A DNA stretch of 64,000 nucleotides from Symsagittifera roscoffensis (GCF_963678635.1 NC_087067.1:40010379-40074378); one strand, 5' to 3'; positions 11,760 through 22,950 are shown, counted from the stretch's first letter. The notes: generated by a model from the sequence alone, not told the origin. Numbers and translations are program-made.

Positions 11760-13840
11760 TGTAATTGACAAAACTACAGAAACGTAATCTCGAAATGCAT
11801 GACAGAGCCTTGCTGGTGGTTTATGGTGGTTTTTTCAACTTTTTCGGCTTTTTCACAAGCAGTTTTTGACAAAACTTTTTATATAATTCAAAAATTAATC
11901 TTGTCTTGAGCTCAAAATTGAAGATTATCTACCTTTGATCTTTTTTGTAATATTATTTGCGTTCAAAGATTGCCAATTTGGCCAAATTTGGACAATTACC
12001 GCGCCTTATTCTTTTCGTTTTAAACGCGTAACCGGAAATTTAATCCGTCTTAAAAATCGTTTCGAATTGAATTGAAGCATGCTAATTGGTTTGCAAAAAT
12101 TTTTGCAATTGCAAAATATATCACTTTGCACTTATCATAGCGTGGGGTGGGATAATTTTCATTTCGAGCTCTACTCCATAGACCATGAAGGGCAGTCGGA
12201 ACAATCTCTGACCCGAGCAGTCTTGTTCGTTTTTAGATTCAGTTTGGCATTTCAGTTTTCAATTTTATGCTGACTTTCAGTCGTACTTAATTAATCGAGA
12301 TTGCAGAAAAAAACATCAGCTGAATTTCAGTTAGAAGAAATTATTATGAAGTTCAAGAACTTTTAGTTTCGACTTTTTTATTTCGTTTTGAAGAAAAGTT
12401 TTCTACCGTTCAATGAATATTGAAACCCTCAGCTTCAAAATTGAATTCATTTTTCAAATGCAACTAATTTTCTTGAAATTATGGATTTAAATTGTATCAG
12501 TTATGTCTAACGAATTGACCCAGCACAGCCGTCATTCAAATTTTACACGAATTACATAACTTAACGGAAATAAGATTGCTTTTTATCAGGGTGAGTGTTG
12601 GGACTGCAATTAAAAACCAACACATAAGTTTTTGGCTGATAAAATAATGAAACAATAAAAAAAAGCGCAAAACATTCCACGTTTGTTAGCCAAAAAAGCA
12701 GTTCTGACAAGACCTGATTTTTCAAAAAAAATGACTGCTGGTGGGATAATTTTTTTTGAGCATCGGACAACAATATTTCTCAGATGGTACACAAAAATTC
12801 CATCAAAAAAAGAATTCCGTCAAAAACAGAATTCTAACTATTTGAGAATTAGAAAAAGTTTAAGTATAAAAACCCTAGCCTAATTATTCCGCACTATCCT
12901 CAAAAAGACGAGCACAAATGATATTACTTTTTTCAATAGTCAGACCTACAGAAACGTAATCTCGAAATGCATGACAGTGACTTAAAGTGTCGCCTTTTTT
13001 ATAATTGTTGTTCCGACTTTCAAAAACAGTGTTAGAATGATTATGCTCGTGGTGGTTTTTTCATTTTTTTCATTTTATGATTTATTTCAAAAAGTAAATT
13101 TGTCTTGAGCTCAAAAATGAAAGCTTATGTAATTGTTGAACCTATTAATCCATTTCTCATTTTTGCTCTGAAGAAGCTGGCTGCTTTTAGGGGATTCTAT
13201 TTTAGGTTAGTGAAAATGACCAGCAAAATTGCGTCGTTGAAAAATTGCAGCCTCTGTTTGTACTTCCGTGGAAAATGACAAAAAATGATTACGCTTTGGG
13301 TGATTTGCTCCTCAGTCAGATCAATTCGACTTTTTATTTCGGTGTCGAAAGAAAGTTTTGTACCATTCAAAAATTTTTGATGCCCTAAACTCAAAATTGA
13401 TATCATATTTCATGTTCAATTACTTTCTTGAATTTAGGGGGTTTAAAGCTAAGCAACCTTTCAAAGCTGATCGGATTTACATAAGTAAACTGAAACAAGA
13501 CTGCTTGTATATAAGGGCAAATTCCTGATTGTTCCGGCTGCATTTAAAGACCAATTTAAAATGTTTGATTAAGAAACTAATAAAACAATCGAAAAAAAAA
13601 ACGCAAAATAACGCTCGTTTTTTGGCCAAATTAGCAGTTCAAAATCTCCATGATTTTTCAAAAAAATAATTACTGGTTAAATAACTTTTTTTTGAGCTTC
13701 CGAGAAAAGCATATCTTTCAGACGGTATTTGAGTATTCTGTCGAACACGCTTAAATAAAAATCGAAAAAGACTGATTATATAAAAAAAACCCTAGCATAA
13801 TAATTCCACACTTTTGTCAAAAATACGAGCAGTTAGATTT
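11760..13840. repeat. Ancient ~1-kb tandem duplication in an intron
   Basis: The segment around 11770-12900 matches 12945-13840. Both carry 'gaaacgtaatctcgaaatgc' near the start (about 11780 and 12950). Both also share a poly-A-rich middle with a 'cagtt' and 'ttttttttgagc' block (12700-12780 and 13630-13720), and an ending 'aaaccctagc(c/a)taatattcc' (about 12870 and 13788). Divergence is high with many indels, so the duplication is old. The rest of 10961-14398 holds nothing recognisable. Confidence 0.6.
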
Positions 13841-14398
13841 CAATAGATGCAAAATACATCATTGCGAAAATTTTCCGAAAAATGCATCCTTACAAAAACA
13901 AATCATTATATCATTATTAGCCGGGCTAGTTATTCGAATAAACTTTCTACATAAACACTCTCATTTGAAAATTCAGAAGAAATTGAATGTGAAGTTTTCA
14001 AACAAAAAAAAACAATAAATAATTAGGGAGAACCGGTTGCTGTTCAAGTAGGACAGACTGTTCCGACCACATTAAAAAAAAAGCTAAAAAAACAAAATTT
14101 CGTTTTTCGTGCGTGGCGTCATAACAAAACTGTAAAAACGCAGATAAAGTTGGTGAACTACTCATAATTGACAAAATTTTCTTCGAAAAGGAGCAACAAA
14201 CAAACAGAATTTTTAATTTCTTTTTTTTTCTAGCCTTAGACATCAATTTTTAAATAAAATACGTTAACCGATCGCTTTACTAGCTCGAAACTACACCAAA
14301 ACTTGTTATCGTTATTGATTTATTTAGGCTTGATTCTATCGAAAAGTTACCAGCTATTATTTTTTATTTTTCGGGGAAAGAAAACAAAGTTAACTTAC

Positions 14399-14733
14399 GA
14401 TGAACGCTGTACACAAACAAGTTTTGTTTTGGTGCCCAGGAGAAGTCACTCAATGGGTACCAGTTCACGCCATTGTTTACAAGAAAACAGACACATTTTC
14501 CTGAACTCTTCTCAAATTTTATCACGTGATCATTGCTGTGGTTATCACCAATGATTTCTTTGCACAAAAAGTTGCAAGTTTGCACGTTGGGGGCAAACAA
14601 CACTGCATGAACCTCATCCGAGTCAAAGTTGTTCACGTGTTCAAGATCATTTTGGGTTGAGGTGAAAACAAGCTGCTTCATTTTAAAGGAAGACGTCTTG
14701 ACTGGAGTTGGCCATGTCTTCGTTGTTATTTCA
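14399..14733 (-). CDS. Probable upstream exon of the EGF-domain gene (Cys-containing extracellular module)
   Basis: A - strand open stretch ends at a strong GTAAGT donor (14393-14398) with phase 1, which fits the phase-1 start of the EGF exon at 10960. Its upstream end is a weaker acceptor near 14734. The ~111 residues include paired cysteines (CNFLC, then CVC) after a Val-rich strand, a spacing reminiscent of PAN/Apple-type modules. That family call is a guess. If correct, the gene encodes a secreted or membrane protein with this module followed by an EGF domain and a short acidic tail. Exons further upstream were not found. Confidence 0.45.
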
Positions 14734-15770
14734 CTTGAGGATCGAAAATTGAAAAAAAAACATGACCATCGGATAAACTTGTGCTATAAAATAGAGATCT
14801 AAAAACTTTCGGAAACTTACGAAACTAATCAAATTACGTTCGTTTTTGCAAGTTATAAAATCAGGTCATGTTTTTTTTACACTGTAAGACACAAATTCAG
14901 AATTTGTGGAACAATAAAAATAATCAGCATTAGCATTTTTTCAGATTTTCCTTTTTAATTCTTTGGTTTGAACTTTTTCAAAAATTGGTAAAGTCCTTTG
15001 ATTTGTTGAATACAACAGTGTGTCAAATTAAAATATGAGAGTTAAAAATAATCATAATTCCAGGTGATAATAAGACAAAAGCTGGTTTCATTATTTATAT
15101 CATTCATTGCAAATCAAATCTGTGAAAATCTGACAGATTACTCATTACATATTCATGAAACTTTGGCATCAGCAAAAGTTTAAATTTAGTTTGAGATCTG
15201 TCTAATAATAATTCAACTTTTGCCGCCCACAAATCATCTCCTTGTATGGTTTTCAATAGAACTTAAAAAAATCGAAATTACTGCCGTTTAAAAAATTGAC
15301 AAAAAATTTCACAAAACCATTGCACCCATCAAAACCATCTCGCTCACGCAACTGGTTAAGTCCACCTTTTTTCGATAAAATCGATCAAAAAAACATCTGA
15401 AGTGATTTTAAGACCAGGATATTTTCTCCAGAGCTTTTCAATTTTCAAAGTCCTCATAGCTCTTCTTTTTAAGTAGCAATGGTTGTTTTCCAGCCGTTCA
15501 AAAGCAATTGTTATTTTCTACGTTTTTTGTTTATCTCATTTTTCCGTTGCCGGTTTTTGAATACTGTTTTTTAATGGTTTTTTTAATATTGATAACAAAA
15601 TACAATAACTATGCGGGTGCGCAGTAGCATTTCAAGAAAAGAAACATATATTTTGTGTTTCTATTGACTAAAACGTAAAATAAAGTATACCCTGAAAATA
15701 TTGAAATTTGTTGACCGACTTAAGGAGAAAATTATAATTAAAAAAGATCGAAACGTCATTCCGAGGTCAA
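14734..15770. other. Non-coding AT-rich DNA
   Basis: No gene, RNA or repeat recognised. It may be an intron of the EGF-domain gene. Confidence 0.4.
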
Positions 15771-15773
15771 ACT

Positions 15774-16640
15774 GTGCATTCTGTGCATTGTAAGTGGATT
15801 CCGCAACAAGCAAAAATCAGATTTGTCGCGGAATCCACCACTTTGCCACTTTTTTTGATCTTCTTCGCTTTTGTTTGGTCTTCTTCGCAGACAAAACCAT
15901 TTCAAGGTTCAAAGCTTGTTTACTGGCTCAAGGATTCATTCAGGAGAGAGGAGTCGATTACTATGAAGTGTATTTACTTGTTGTGAAGCCTGCAACAATT
16001 CGTGTGATTTTAGCAGTAAAAACTGAACCAGACCTGTACGATCATCCACCAGACGTAAAAACGGCATTTCTGAACGGAGATCTGGAAGAAAAGTCTTCAT
16101 GAAGCAGCCAGAAAATTTTGCGAATGAAGATTTTCCGGAGAGGTTTTTCGTTTATTACTGAGTTTATACGGCTTGAATCAAGCAGCACGTTGCTGGAACC
16201 TGAAGTTAGACGAGTTTATCCAGCGAGCAGGATTTAGTCAGATGAATGCAGACAATAATGTGTACATGGAGACGTGTTTGTTTTTGTTCTAGCTTACCTT
16301 AATTAGAAGTTAGTAGTTTCCAATGATCTGGAAGCGTTAATGCAGCAGAAGAAGAATATAGCTAGCAGATTTGACCTAGTTGACCAAGGAGAAGTACATC
16401 ATCTGTGTTGCATGACCCACATCAGAGAAGAAGAGAAAAATTTCTGTAAGATAAGTCAGAGGAGATAAGCAATTAGTGTAGTCCGCTAGCTCGGAATGTA
16501 AGAATCCAATCCTTTTGCCACACCGATGGATATCAATTTGAAGCTACAAAGCCTTAATGAAAGTCAGACAGAAAAGTTGCAGTCTAGTTATCAGCAAGCA
16601 GTGGGCTCCTTAGTTATTTGATGAGTTGCACAAGAGCAGA
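15774..16640 (+). pseudogene. Ty1/copia reverse transcriptase/RNase H remnant
   Basis: The + strand reads the conserved start of the Ty1/copia RT: KACLLAQGFIQERGVDYYEV, then KPATIRVILAV and DVKTAFLNGDLEE. A frame change follows at about 16098, with a KQPENF motif just after it. Further along frames are broken, but an LxxSYQQAVGSLV segment at about 16560-16617 matches the later pol region that normally reads PYRxAVGSL. No LTR, gag or integrase is visible, so this is a short dead fragment. Confidence 0.75.
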
Positions 16641-16899
16641 TCAGTCATTTGTTGATTTCCTGTTGGATCAGTTGACGTGTGAGCCCGGAAAAGAAAAGTG
16701 GTGAGCACGAATTGTGCGGGAAAACAAAGAAAACAAACTAGAACACACCCGAATACAAATTTTCTTCCCATTTTCAAGGGCCGGAGCAAAATCAAAAACT
16801 TTCCCTAAACTCAAATAAAATGCAGCCTAGTTATAAAACCGTAGCCCTATATCAGGTCCTCTATTTTGGTTGTATGGGGACAAATTTTTTTTGAAATAG

Positions 16900-17240
16900 T
16901 CAAATCAGCAGCTTAGAGTTGCAGTTGGACTCCGCCTAGGTTCAAAAAATTGTGACAAATATAGACGCGTTTGCGGAAAAGATCTAACCGAAGATGGATG
17001 GCATGGCTTATCTTGTCTCAAATTGGCAGGGAGATTCTCTAGGAATTCAAGTTTGAATGCCCGTATAAAGCAAAGTCTCGCCACTCACTTTCCTTCTGCT
17101 TTATAGCAACGACACCTCCACAGGACAGATAAGAAGCGCTCAGACGGTTTGATGCTCGTTCCAGTGGCTGCTGCTAGGCAGTTTTTGAGGGGTGTTATGG
17201 TGGTTGAATCTCTAGTCCCTAGTATAATAAACGCAGCTTC
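16900..17240 (+). pseudogene. Retroelement-associated C-terminal domain (restriction-endonuclease-like pattern), remnant
   Basis: A + strand frame starting near 16920 reads a Cys-containing knuckle (NCDKY, then VCGKD) followed by DGWHGLSCLKLAGRFSRNSS, a stop at about 17102, then TDKKRSDGLMLVP and a Val-rich strand. The series CG, HGLSC, GRxxRxxxLN, DxKRxDGxxLVPW and WDxTVxxTL is familiar from the C-terminal part of some animal retroelement polyproteins. The DG and downstream acidic positions recall PD-(D/E)XK nucleases. The family name is from memory and not certain. The copy has a stop and has lost the usual Trp residues. Confidence 0.45.
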
Positions 17241-17262
17241 GATTTGCAACCCCAGAACGGGT

Positions 17263-17499
17263 TTAGAAATTAAACCAAAAGGGTTTAGATCTGCAATTTA
17301 TGCAGGTACGTTTGGCAAACCAAGTACATTTAAGTTCATCATACTCATGATGGAGCTTGTTTTCTTTGAACCTTGGAAGTGATAAATCAAGATCTGGTTT
17401 CACTGTCTTCGGTATATGGTCTGTTCTAACAAAAAAGTTTTCCCGGTTTTGAAGGCACTTTGAGCGCAGGTGTTTTGATACCTTTCTGACATTTTGCAT
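17263..17499 (-). pseudogene. Unrecognised basic Cys-containing ORF
   Basis: A 78-codon frame on the - strand is rich in Lys, Arg and Asp, with a CTWFAKRTCINC arrangement near its end that could be half of a zinc ribbon, as in the tails of some DNA transposases. It has no partner exons or flanking repeats that I can see. Transposon remnant is the best guess. Confidence 0.25.
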
Positions 17500-18418
17500 C
17501 CATATTCAGGTTGCTCATATTCCAAGCAAGTTCAGGTCCTTACTATCATGAAGTAGCCGCTAAAGTAAGATTAAATTGTTTATCTCCAATTGATAATGAA
17601 TCGGAAAAAATAAAAAAGATTTTAAAAAACGCAGCTTTGTAATTGCTTTCCCGATAAGCCCATTTAGGACATCTTTTGTTGAAAACAACTAACTTAGACA
17701 AAACGAGTCTGTTAGGTGATCAAATAGCCAAGGCATAAATCTTAGTAGTAATGACACACGGCTTGTACAAACGCAATTTGATAGCGCTAGGTGCAAGAAT
17801 TGGAATATTCTTTTTGAGCATGAGTTATACTTTGTTACTTGTAGGTCGTTGCATTCAGGTCTTTCGTGGAACTAGAATAATCAACAATAACATCGTTTAA
17901 TGTCAAAATAGGCTATTCAGAACTATTTTTTGAAGAATTGCATAATTTTACATTTCTTTGGATGTAATTGTATATCATTGCTAAAACACCATGTATAGAT
18001 ACTATCAAAAATCGTGCTGTACTGCTGTGTAATCCATACCGCTGAATAAGCTTTGTAAGAACTTGAGCACGTGTACTGTGGAACCCAGGTCAGGTAGTTT
18101 AATTAAGCGGGGAATCTCCATAGCAATACAGTTTACGAACGCTGCCTGTTTACTTGGCACTAACAATGATAAAATTATTTTTGAAGAATTTTTTTTATTT
18201 CTAGAGCCAAGGGAACAAAAGTGCAGCTTTATATAAAAGTATGATAGATCAGGTCAGTCTTTTTGAGTCATTTTCAACTCCGGTTTACTGTGTGCAGGTG
18301 TTAGTTTTCTCAATTTGGCTGGCTTGATTCCCAACCATCTGAATCTCTCTGTTTTTTTGATCTTTTAGGCGTTTTGTCGCCTCTATCGATCAGCTCATGA
18401 TGTACTCCTTTTCGAAAA
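17500..18418. other. Non-coding DNA, no feature seen
   Basis: No open frame with protein-like character and no clear repeat. The block 'ttgattcccaaccatct' near 18328 recurs near 25650, next to the other PLE. Confidence 0.4.
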
Positions 18419-18722
18419 ATTTTTTGCTAAAACGTAAATTTCAAACGTTTTCGCAACTATGTGCAACGTCAGGATTTTTAAAATAAACTAATCTAAATGA
18501 CGATAAAACATCAATTTACAAAGGTTATTTACAATAAATCACATACAATTTGGTTCTAAGCAATCATGATACAAAATTAGCCAATCACAGTTGACCTCTA
18601 AATTACTATTAAGATTAAAATACTTTCAACCTCTAAAATAATTTACATTTTTTTAAGATAATTTGTCTGGAATTTTCTGAGTCATAATGTAAGTTTTAAA
18701 TAAAAAACCAAAAATGTTTTGG
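18419..18722 (-). repeat. PLE1 3' pseudo-LTR
   Basis: Direct repeat of 22199-22530, starting at a TTTTTGCTAA block and ending near the 'tttgggactaaattttca' that follows the GIY-YIG stop. Matching blocks include the Cys/Gly-independent stretches around 18520-18560 and 18590-18670. Pseudo-LTRs arise from tandem insertion of PLEs. Confidence 0.85.
18426..18475 (-). ncRNA. Hammerhead-ribozyme-like motif in PLE1 3' pseudo-LTR
   Basis: On the - strand the order is CCTGACG, a small stem-loop closed by GCA and TGC, then GAAA. Next come AACGT, a nine-base loop and ACGTT, which pair perfectly as the third stem. This is the layout of the minimal hammerhead ribozymes known from PLE pseudo-LTRs. One conserved core base (the A after CTGANG) is changed here, so this copy may not cleave. 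Confidence 0.5.
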
Positions 18723-18724
18723 GA

Positions 18725-19093
18725 CTAAATTTTCAGTGTTAACTCCCTGCTCCTAAACTCATCGCGCGTTTTCAAGCCCGGTTTCTCTTTCCTGATGTGT
18801 ATTGCCTCCTGTGTGAGCAATCTTGTTTGGTTGTTTGACCTATCTATAATTTCCCAACTAAGATCTGCGCTATTTCCCTCAAGTTGGCATTGCTGAAGGT
18901 GGAGGCCTACCGGTGAGTCTGCTTTCTTATGTTCCTCAATTCTAGTGGTCAAATGTCGAACATCTTGTCCGACATAGGTGGAAGTGCATCCACTACATGA
19001 CAGTTTATAAATCACTCTTGACTTGAGGTCATTAGAAAATGCTGACTTCAGTGATGGTAAACATGATTCTAGTTTTCGTGTGGTGAAAACCAC
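18725..19093 (-). pseudogene. PLE1 GIY-YIG endonuclease domain
   Basis: A 122-codon frame reads VIYKLSCSGCTSTYVGQ, then RHLTTRIEEH, then a conserved tail ending RDEFRSRELTL. This is the GIY-YIG endonuclease of PLEs: the two Tyr-containing strands, the Arg helix and a CxxC (CSGC) typical of the subgroup carrying a zinc-binding insert. The domain nicks target DNA to start reverse transcription. The region between it and the RT (19094-19420) is broken by several stops and shifts. Confidence 0.85.
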
Positions 19094-19420
19094 TTGAACG
19101 TTAGTTAATTTTCGTAACCTGGCTCTGGTTGCCTCTATATTGCACCATCAGCATTGGGGGCTTCCCATCCTTTGGTAATTGAACTGACAAACACCTCTAT
19201 CTATCCAGGGGCTTGCCCTTACCCTCGATGATCTTGCACAAGGTGTCTGAAGCCACCTTTGCGGACCAGTTTTCAGGGTACTGATTTGTCAGCCATTGCG
19301 CCCTATTAGTTTCCATAGCCTTATCAAATTACTCCCAGCTAGATTTACTCCTAAGAACCCTGTGTACAGTGCCTTGGATAACACTACGCTTATACTGAGT
19401 TGGGGCGCAGCTTCTGTAGT

Positions 19421-20794
19421 TCAGTATAGTCCTTGTATCCTTGTATCTGTTGACTTTTGATACCAACTGCAAGTTACTCGCCTACCCTGCAATACATTTA
19501 TGTTCAAATCCAGGAATGGCAAATTCCCCTCCGAATTAGTTTTCTCTAGAGTGAACTGCAAATTTGGATGAAGAGAATTGGCGGCATCGAGAAGACAACT
19601 CGGCTCCCCTCTGACTGTTCTAACAATGTCATCCCTATACCTGAGGAACAATTTCACCTGGGGAGTATCCTTCTCCTTGTTCTTAGCTCTGCAGCAGCTT
19701 TCGCAGTACCAGACTATCTCGGTTATAGATGCGTATACGTCATCGGATATTTTTCCGCATTTTATATGATACCAGTTTCGGCAACTCTCGCATTCAACCC
19801 CCTTTGATCTATATGTGACTTTCCTGCTGCAACATGGGCACAAGCCGTTTTTGTCATTAATTTGCTGTACATCCGTTCCGACCGGTATTTCTTGTCTTAG
19901 AGCAAACTCGTACTCTTTCAGCCATAAGTTTGCCAGAATTTCAGCGAGGGACGCGCCCATTGCTAAACCATCAACTTGTACATACTATGAATCATTACAC
20001 TTGAAATATCTTTTCATGGTTTCTCCTTTAATTTTCAGGAGGAGACTCCTGACTGTACAACTTCTGTAGAGCAATTTCGATTGCCTCCTTCAGGGGAACG
20101 TTGGTGTACAAACTTTTCACATCAAGAGATATTATGGTTTCATACGGATCTAGAGCAAAGTTTTCAATTGTTTCTCTAGCCTCTTTAGTATTGGTTTCTA
20201 TATTTGCTCCATCGATGTTGTCAAAAAACTTTGCAAGCATTTTGTTAAGATTCTCATACGAGCTGCCTGGAAGTGATAGTACTGGTCGTAGGGGTGTCTC
20301 ATCCTTGTGTACCTTGGCTAAACCGTACAAACGGGCGGGTTGCCCCCTGTTGACCTCATCTTAGAATATAACTGATCACTAATCTCGTCTCTTTTGATCA
20401 TGGCTAGGAATTCTTTGTTAAGTTCCTTCTCAATTTTCAGTATCACCTCATCAGTGGTTGCATCTTTTTTCACAAACAGGGCAGATTGCAACGAGGATTC
20501 CAGCTTTGATTCATACGTTTGTTTCCTCTTTATGCAAAAACCAATCTCCTTATCAAAAGGCACAGCCAGCAACCCATTATCTTTGAGATGTTTCCTCGTT
20601 TTTTCAACGGCTTTGTCTCCTGGGGTTTGCCTTACGTTTTTTGCATATGCCTTTGCCGCGGCTTCTATTTCACGTAACGTTTCACCAGATGTTTTTTGAT
20701 TTTTCAATTGTGAGAGAAAAATGTCGATATCCGCCGAAAAACGTGTTTCGTTACATTTGTCTCTAATGGGATGCTTTGGGCCCATTGATAGCAC
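19421..20794 (-). pseudogene. PLE1 reverse transcriptase, broken, with internal PHD finger
   Basis: Three overlapping - strand frames (20318-20794, 20028-20330, 19421-19960) together cover the RT. In order they show a Lys/Glu-rich helical region, GLAKVHK, PLRPVLS, SLDVKSLYTNVPL (motif A with catalytic Asp), MGASLA (motif B), a PHD finger, RYRDDIVR (motif C), LPFLDLNI and YQKSTDT. In motif C the residue before DD is Arg rather than the usual Val, which with the frameshifts argues for an inactive copy. About 60 bp between the second and third frames are lost to a shift. The order of motifs is that of PLE RTs. Confidence 0.85.
19694..19840 (-). other. PHD-type zinc finger inside PLE1 RT
   Basis: Residues 41-89 of the 179-codon frame give CPCC, then VECESC, then WYHIKC, then VWYCESC: a C4HC3 cross-brace pattern with the Trp two residues before the His-containing pair, as in PHD fingers. 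PHD fingers usually read histone H3 tails. The finger lies between RT motif B (MGASLA, residues 1-6) and motif C (RYRDD, 107-111). Its core matches the finger in PLE2 at nearly every position. Confidence 0.85.
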
Positions 20795-20974
20795 TTCATA
20801 TACCCATTCAGGCAGTTTAATGTTTTCAAGTACCTTAACTGATCGCTCATTTCTCCCCCCAAGAGGTTTATCTTGTCCCTCGGACAGTTTTTCTAGCTTT
20901 TTTCTATGGTTTTCTGATGTTGTCTTTAAGCTTGCCTCAACTTGACGCCTCTCGAAGCGGAAAATGAATGCCCT

Positions 20975-21367
20975 TCACCCTTCGTCAATTTCTTTTTGCA
21001 CCAGTGATCTTGCTTTCATTAGCATATCCTCGTACCTTTTCCTATCCTCGTTTGTCCTAGAAGTTTCAGTCCTTAGTAGTATCAATTGAAAATTATGCAC
21101 AGCTTGGTCCGAAAAAATCCCGTTTTCGGCGACCCTAAACTTCAAAAAGTCCGGTATTAGATCGTTTTTTAGACATTTTCTCAGAAACTTCAGTCTATGT
21201 ACAGATACTTGAGCTTTTTTAAAGAGTTTTAAATAGTCTATTACAATTTTCCAAGTTACTTTTCTTTTTAAAATTTGTCTGAGCCAAACAGCAGGCAAAA
21301 TACTGTGGTCATTGTTTTGCAGGCCACGAGTAATGAAACTCACAAGGCACAAAGCAAAACAAATCAC
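20975..21367 (-). pseudogene. PLE1 N-terminal helical region
   Basis: This 130-codon frame becomes protein-like after residue 35: Lys/Leu/Glu-rich, with likely helices (VTWKIVIDYLKLFKKAQ, then NFQLILLRTETSR). It ends in a basic/acidic coiled stretch next to the RT. Such helical, basic regions precede the RT in PLEs and are thought to help bind RNA. No separate domain name can be given. Confidence 0.55.
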
Positions 21368-21429
21368 ACTCTTCTCATCCCTGTCTTTGAAGCGCAGACA
21401 CTTCTTCTGCCTTCAGCTTCTGCTCACGT

Positions 21430-22019
21430 CTTGCTTTCGCCTTCCTCCTTGTCTGTGATGGTCTCTGTTGTTTGCCCCTGATGTTGCCAATCAGCTCTGA
21501 CAGCCTTTCTTTGTGTGCAACTACCAATCACAGAGATTTCAGCTCCAATTCAGCACTCTGGTGCAGCTTCAAATATTCCGTGAGCTGCTCCGGGTCGTCT
21601 TGCTTGCTCTTGGAGAGTAGCCGTTTTGTAGCTGGAATAATGAGCACTCCTAAGCCGAGAAGCTGACTAAACAAGTCGGGCGGTCCTTCCCTTCTGCAAT
21701 AAACGATAGCCAATATCTGCTGCTTCTATGACTTCAAATAGTTTGTCAGCTCCTCGACACCGGCTGGGCGATAGTTTTTTGTTCTGTGGCTGCTAATGGT
21801 GTTGTTCACCACGTCGTGCCACACAACCACTTTTTTCTCCTTCAGTGGACTGTCTTCCAGTAATCGTCGGAGGTTCTTTCTTTGGTCCAGCGAGTTGTTA
21901 TTAAGGGATAGGCCAGGAATTGCTGTAACAAGGCTCTCGTATTGCTTTTTCTCACATGCGTTAAGGTTGTTGATGCTGTGGAACAGGGAGCTAGCTGCTA
22001 CAATATGAAAGATTTCGGT
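21430..22019 (-). pseudogene. Unrecognised 5' ORF of PLE1, interrupted by two stops
   Basis: A single frame on the - strand runs from about 22019 to 21430 with only two in-frame stops (near 21727 and 21536) and reads like one protein of about 195 residues. Visible blocks are VAASSLFHSIN, a Leu/Arg-rich helix, VVVWHDVVNNT followed by NYRP, then IVYCRREGPPDLFSQL, VLIIPATKRLL, and a basic tail. The alternation of hydrophobic strands with small polar motifs suggests a Rossmann-like or SGNH-hydrolase-like fold (esterases occur in ORF1 of CR1-type LINEs). No catalytic triad can be proved, so the function is unknown. It lies between the pseudo-LTR and the RT region, where PLEs usually have no separate protein. 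Confidence 0.5.
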
Positions 22020-22198
22020 AACTCAAATAAAAATTGGACATATTTTACGTATCGATAAAAAAACACTATAAAAATTCCCCATACATTGATGAAAATCATT
22101 AAAAATTTTTATACTGGCCCTTTAATGGGAAAACAGTTGGAATTTTAAGCTCTTCGCTTTTTGTGTTATCACGAATGTACATGTAAAATTGAAGAAAT

Positions 22199-22530
22199 TT
22201 TTGCTAAGAAGTAAATTTTAAACGTTTTCGCAACTATGTGCATCGTCAGGATTTTTTAAAAAAACTAATCTAAATGACAATAAAACATCAATTAACAAAT
22301 GTTATTTACAATAAATCACATACAATTTGGTTCTAAACCATCATGATAAAAAATTAGCCACTCACAGTTGACCTCTAAGTTACTATTAAGATTAAAATAC
22401 TTTTAACCTCTAAAATTATTTAAACATTTTTAAGATAATTTGTCTGGAAGTTTCTGAGTCATAATTTCGATTTAGACATGTACGTTTTAAATAACAAACC
22501 AAAAATATTTTGGGACTAAATTTTCATCCT
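22199..22530 (-). repeat. PLE1 5' pseudo-LTR with hammerhead-like motif
   Basis: Direct repeat of 18419-18722. The hammerhead-like segment at about 22203-22251 reads CCTGACGA, a GCA/TGC stem, then GAAAACG on the - strand and keeps the A missing from the 3' copy. Here the AACGT/ACGTT stem has lost its pairing (ACTT). So each of the two copies has one defect. Confidence 0.75.
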
Positions 22531-22559
22531 TTTCGATTAATTCTTCTCAAATTTATTAA

Positions 22560-22950
22560 TTCCGCTTTTCTTCCACTATTTGTCCAGTTTGTTCTTGAAA
22601 GCGTTCAAGGTCTTCGAGTCAATTACTTCTGGCAACAAATTCCAATCTGTAGCTGATATAATGGTTAAAAAAATTTTCCGCAATTCGAGGTTGGCCTTCT
22701 TCGTTATCACTTTCTGGTCATTTGTACTTGTGTCGCGGTTATTCAATTCGAACATGCCTTTAGTAGCTTTTGGGTCATAACGGTTGTAACGTATTTTGAA
22801 CATTTCGATCATTGTTCTCCGCCTTCTAACGGTAGTCAAGTGACGGTAGTTCTAGTTTCTTTAACCTTTCATTGTAGCTTAGTGTCTGCAGCCCTTGTAC
22901 CATTCTTGTCGCTCGTCGTACTTCTATCTTCATTATATTTTACTCTCCAA
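22560..22950 (-). pseudogene. 3' end of a LINE reverse transcriptase ORF
   Basis: The - strand reads RRATRMVQGLQTLSYNERLK, then LELPSLDYR. After a one-base shift near 22842 it reads RRRTMIEMFKI, and it ends with DWNLLPEVIDSKTLNAFKNKLDK before a stop at 22576. This C-terminal signature (ATRMV..L..LSYxERL, LxLPSLxYRRxRxDMIxxFKI, WNxLPxxV) follows the RT in many CR1/Jockey-type LINEs. Only the last ~130 codons are present, a typical 5'-truncated insertion. It lies between the two PLEs. Confidence 0.8.

Larger units (their letters stand above)
18419..22530 (-). mobile_element. Penelope-like element 1 (PLE1), with pseudo-LTRs
   Basis: This is a nearly full-length PLE read on the - strand: 5' pseudo-LTR (22199-22530), an unrecognised 5' ORF (about 21430-22019), a basic helical N-terminal region, RT with an inserted PHD finger, GIY-YIG endonuclease, and 3' pseudo-LTR (18419-18722). 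The two flanks are direct repeats of about 300 bp and both contain a hammerhead-like motif. PLEs copy themselves by target-primed reverse transcription using an RT related to telomerase. Numerous frameshifts and stops show that this copy is dead. Confidence 0.82.
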
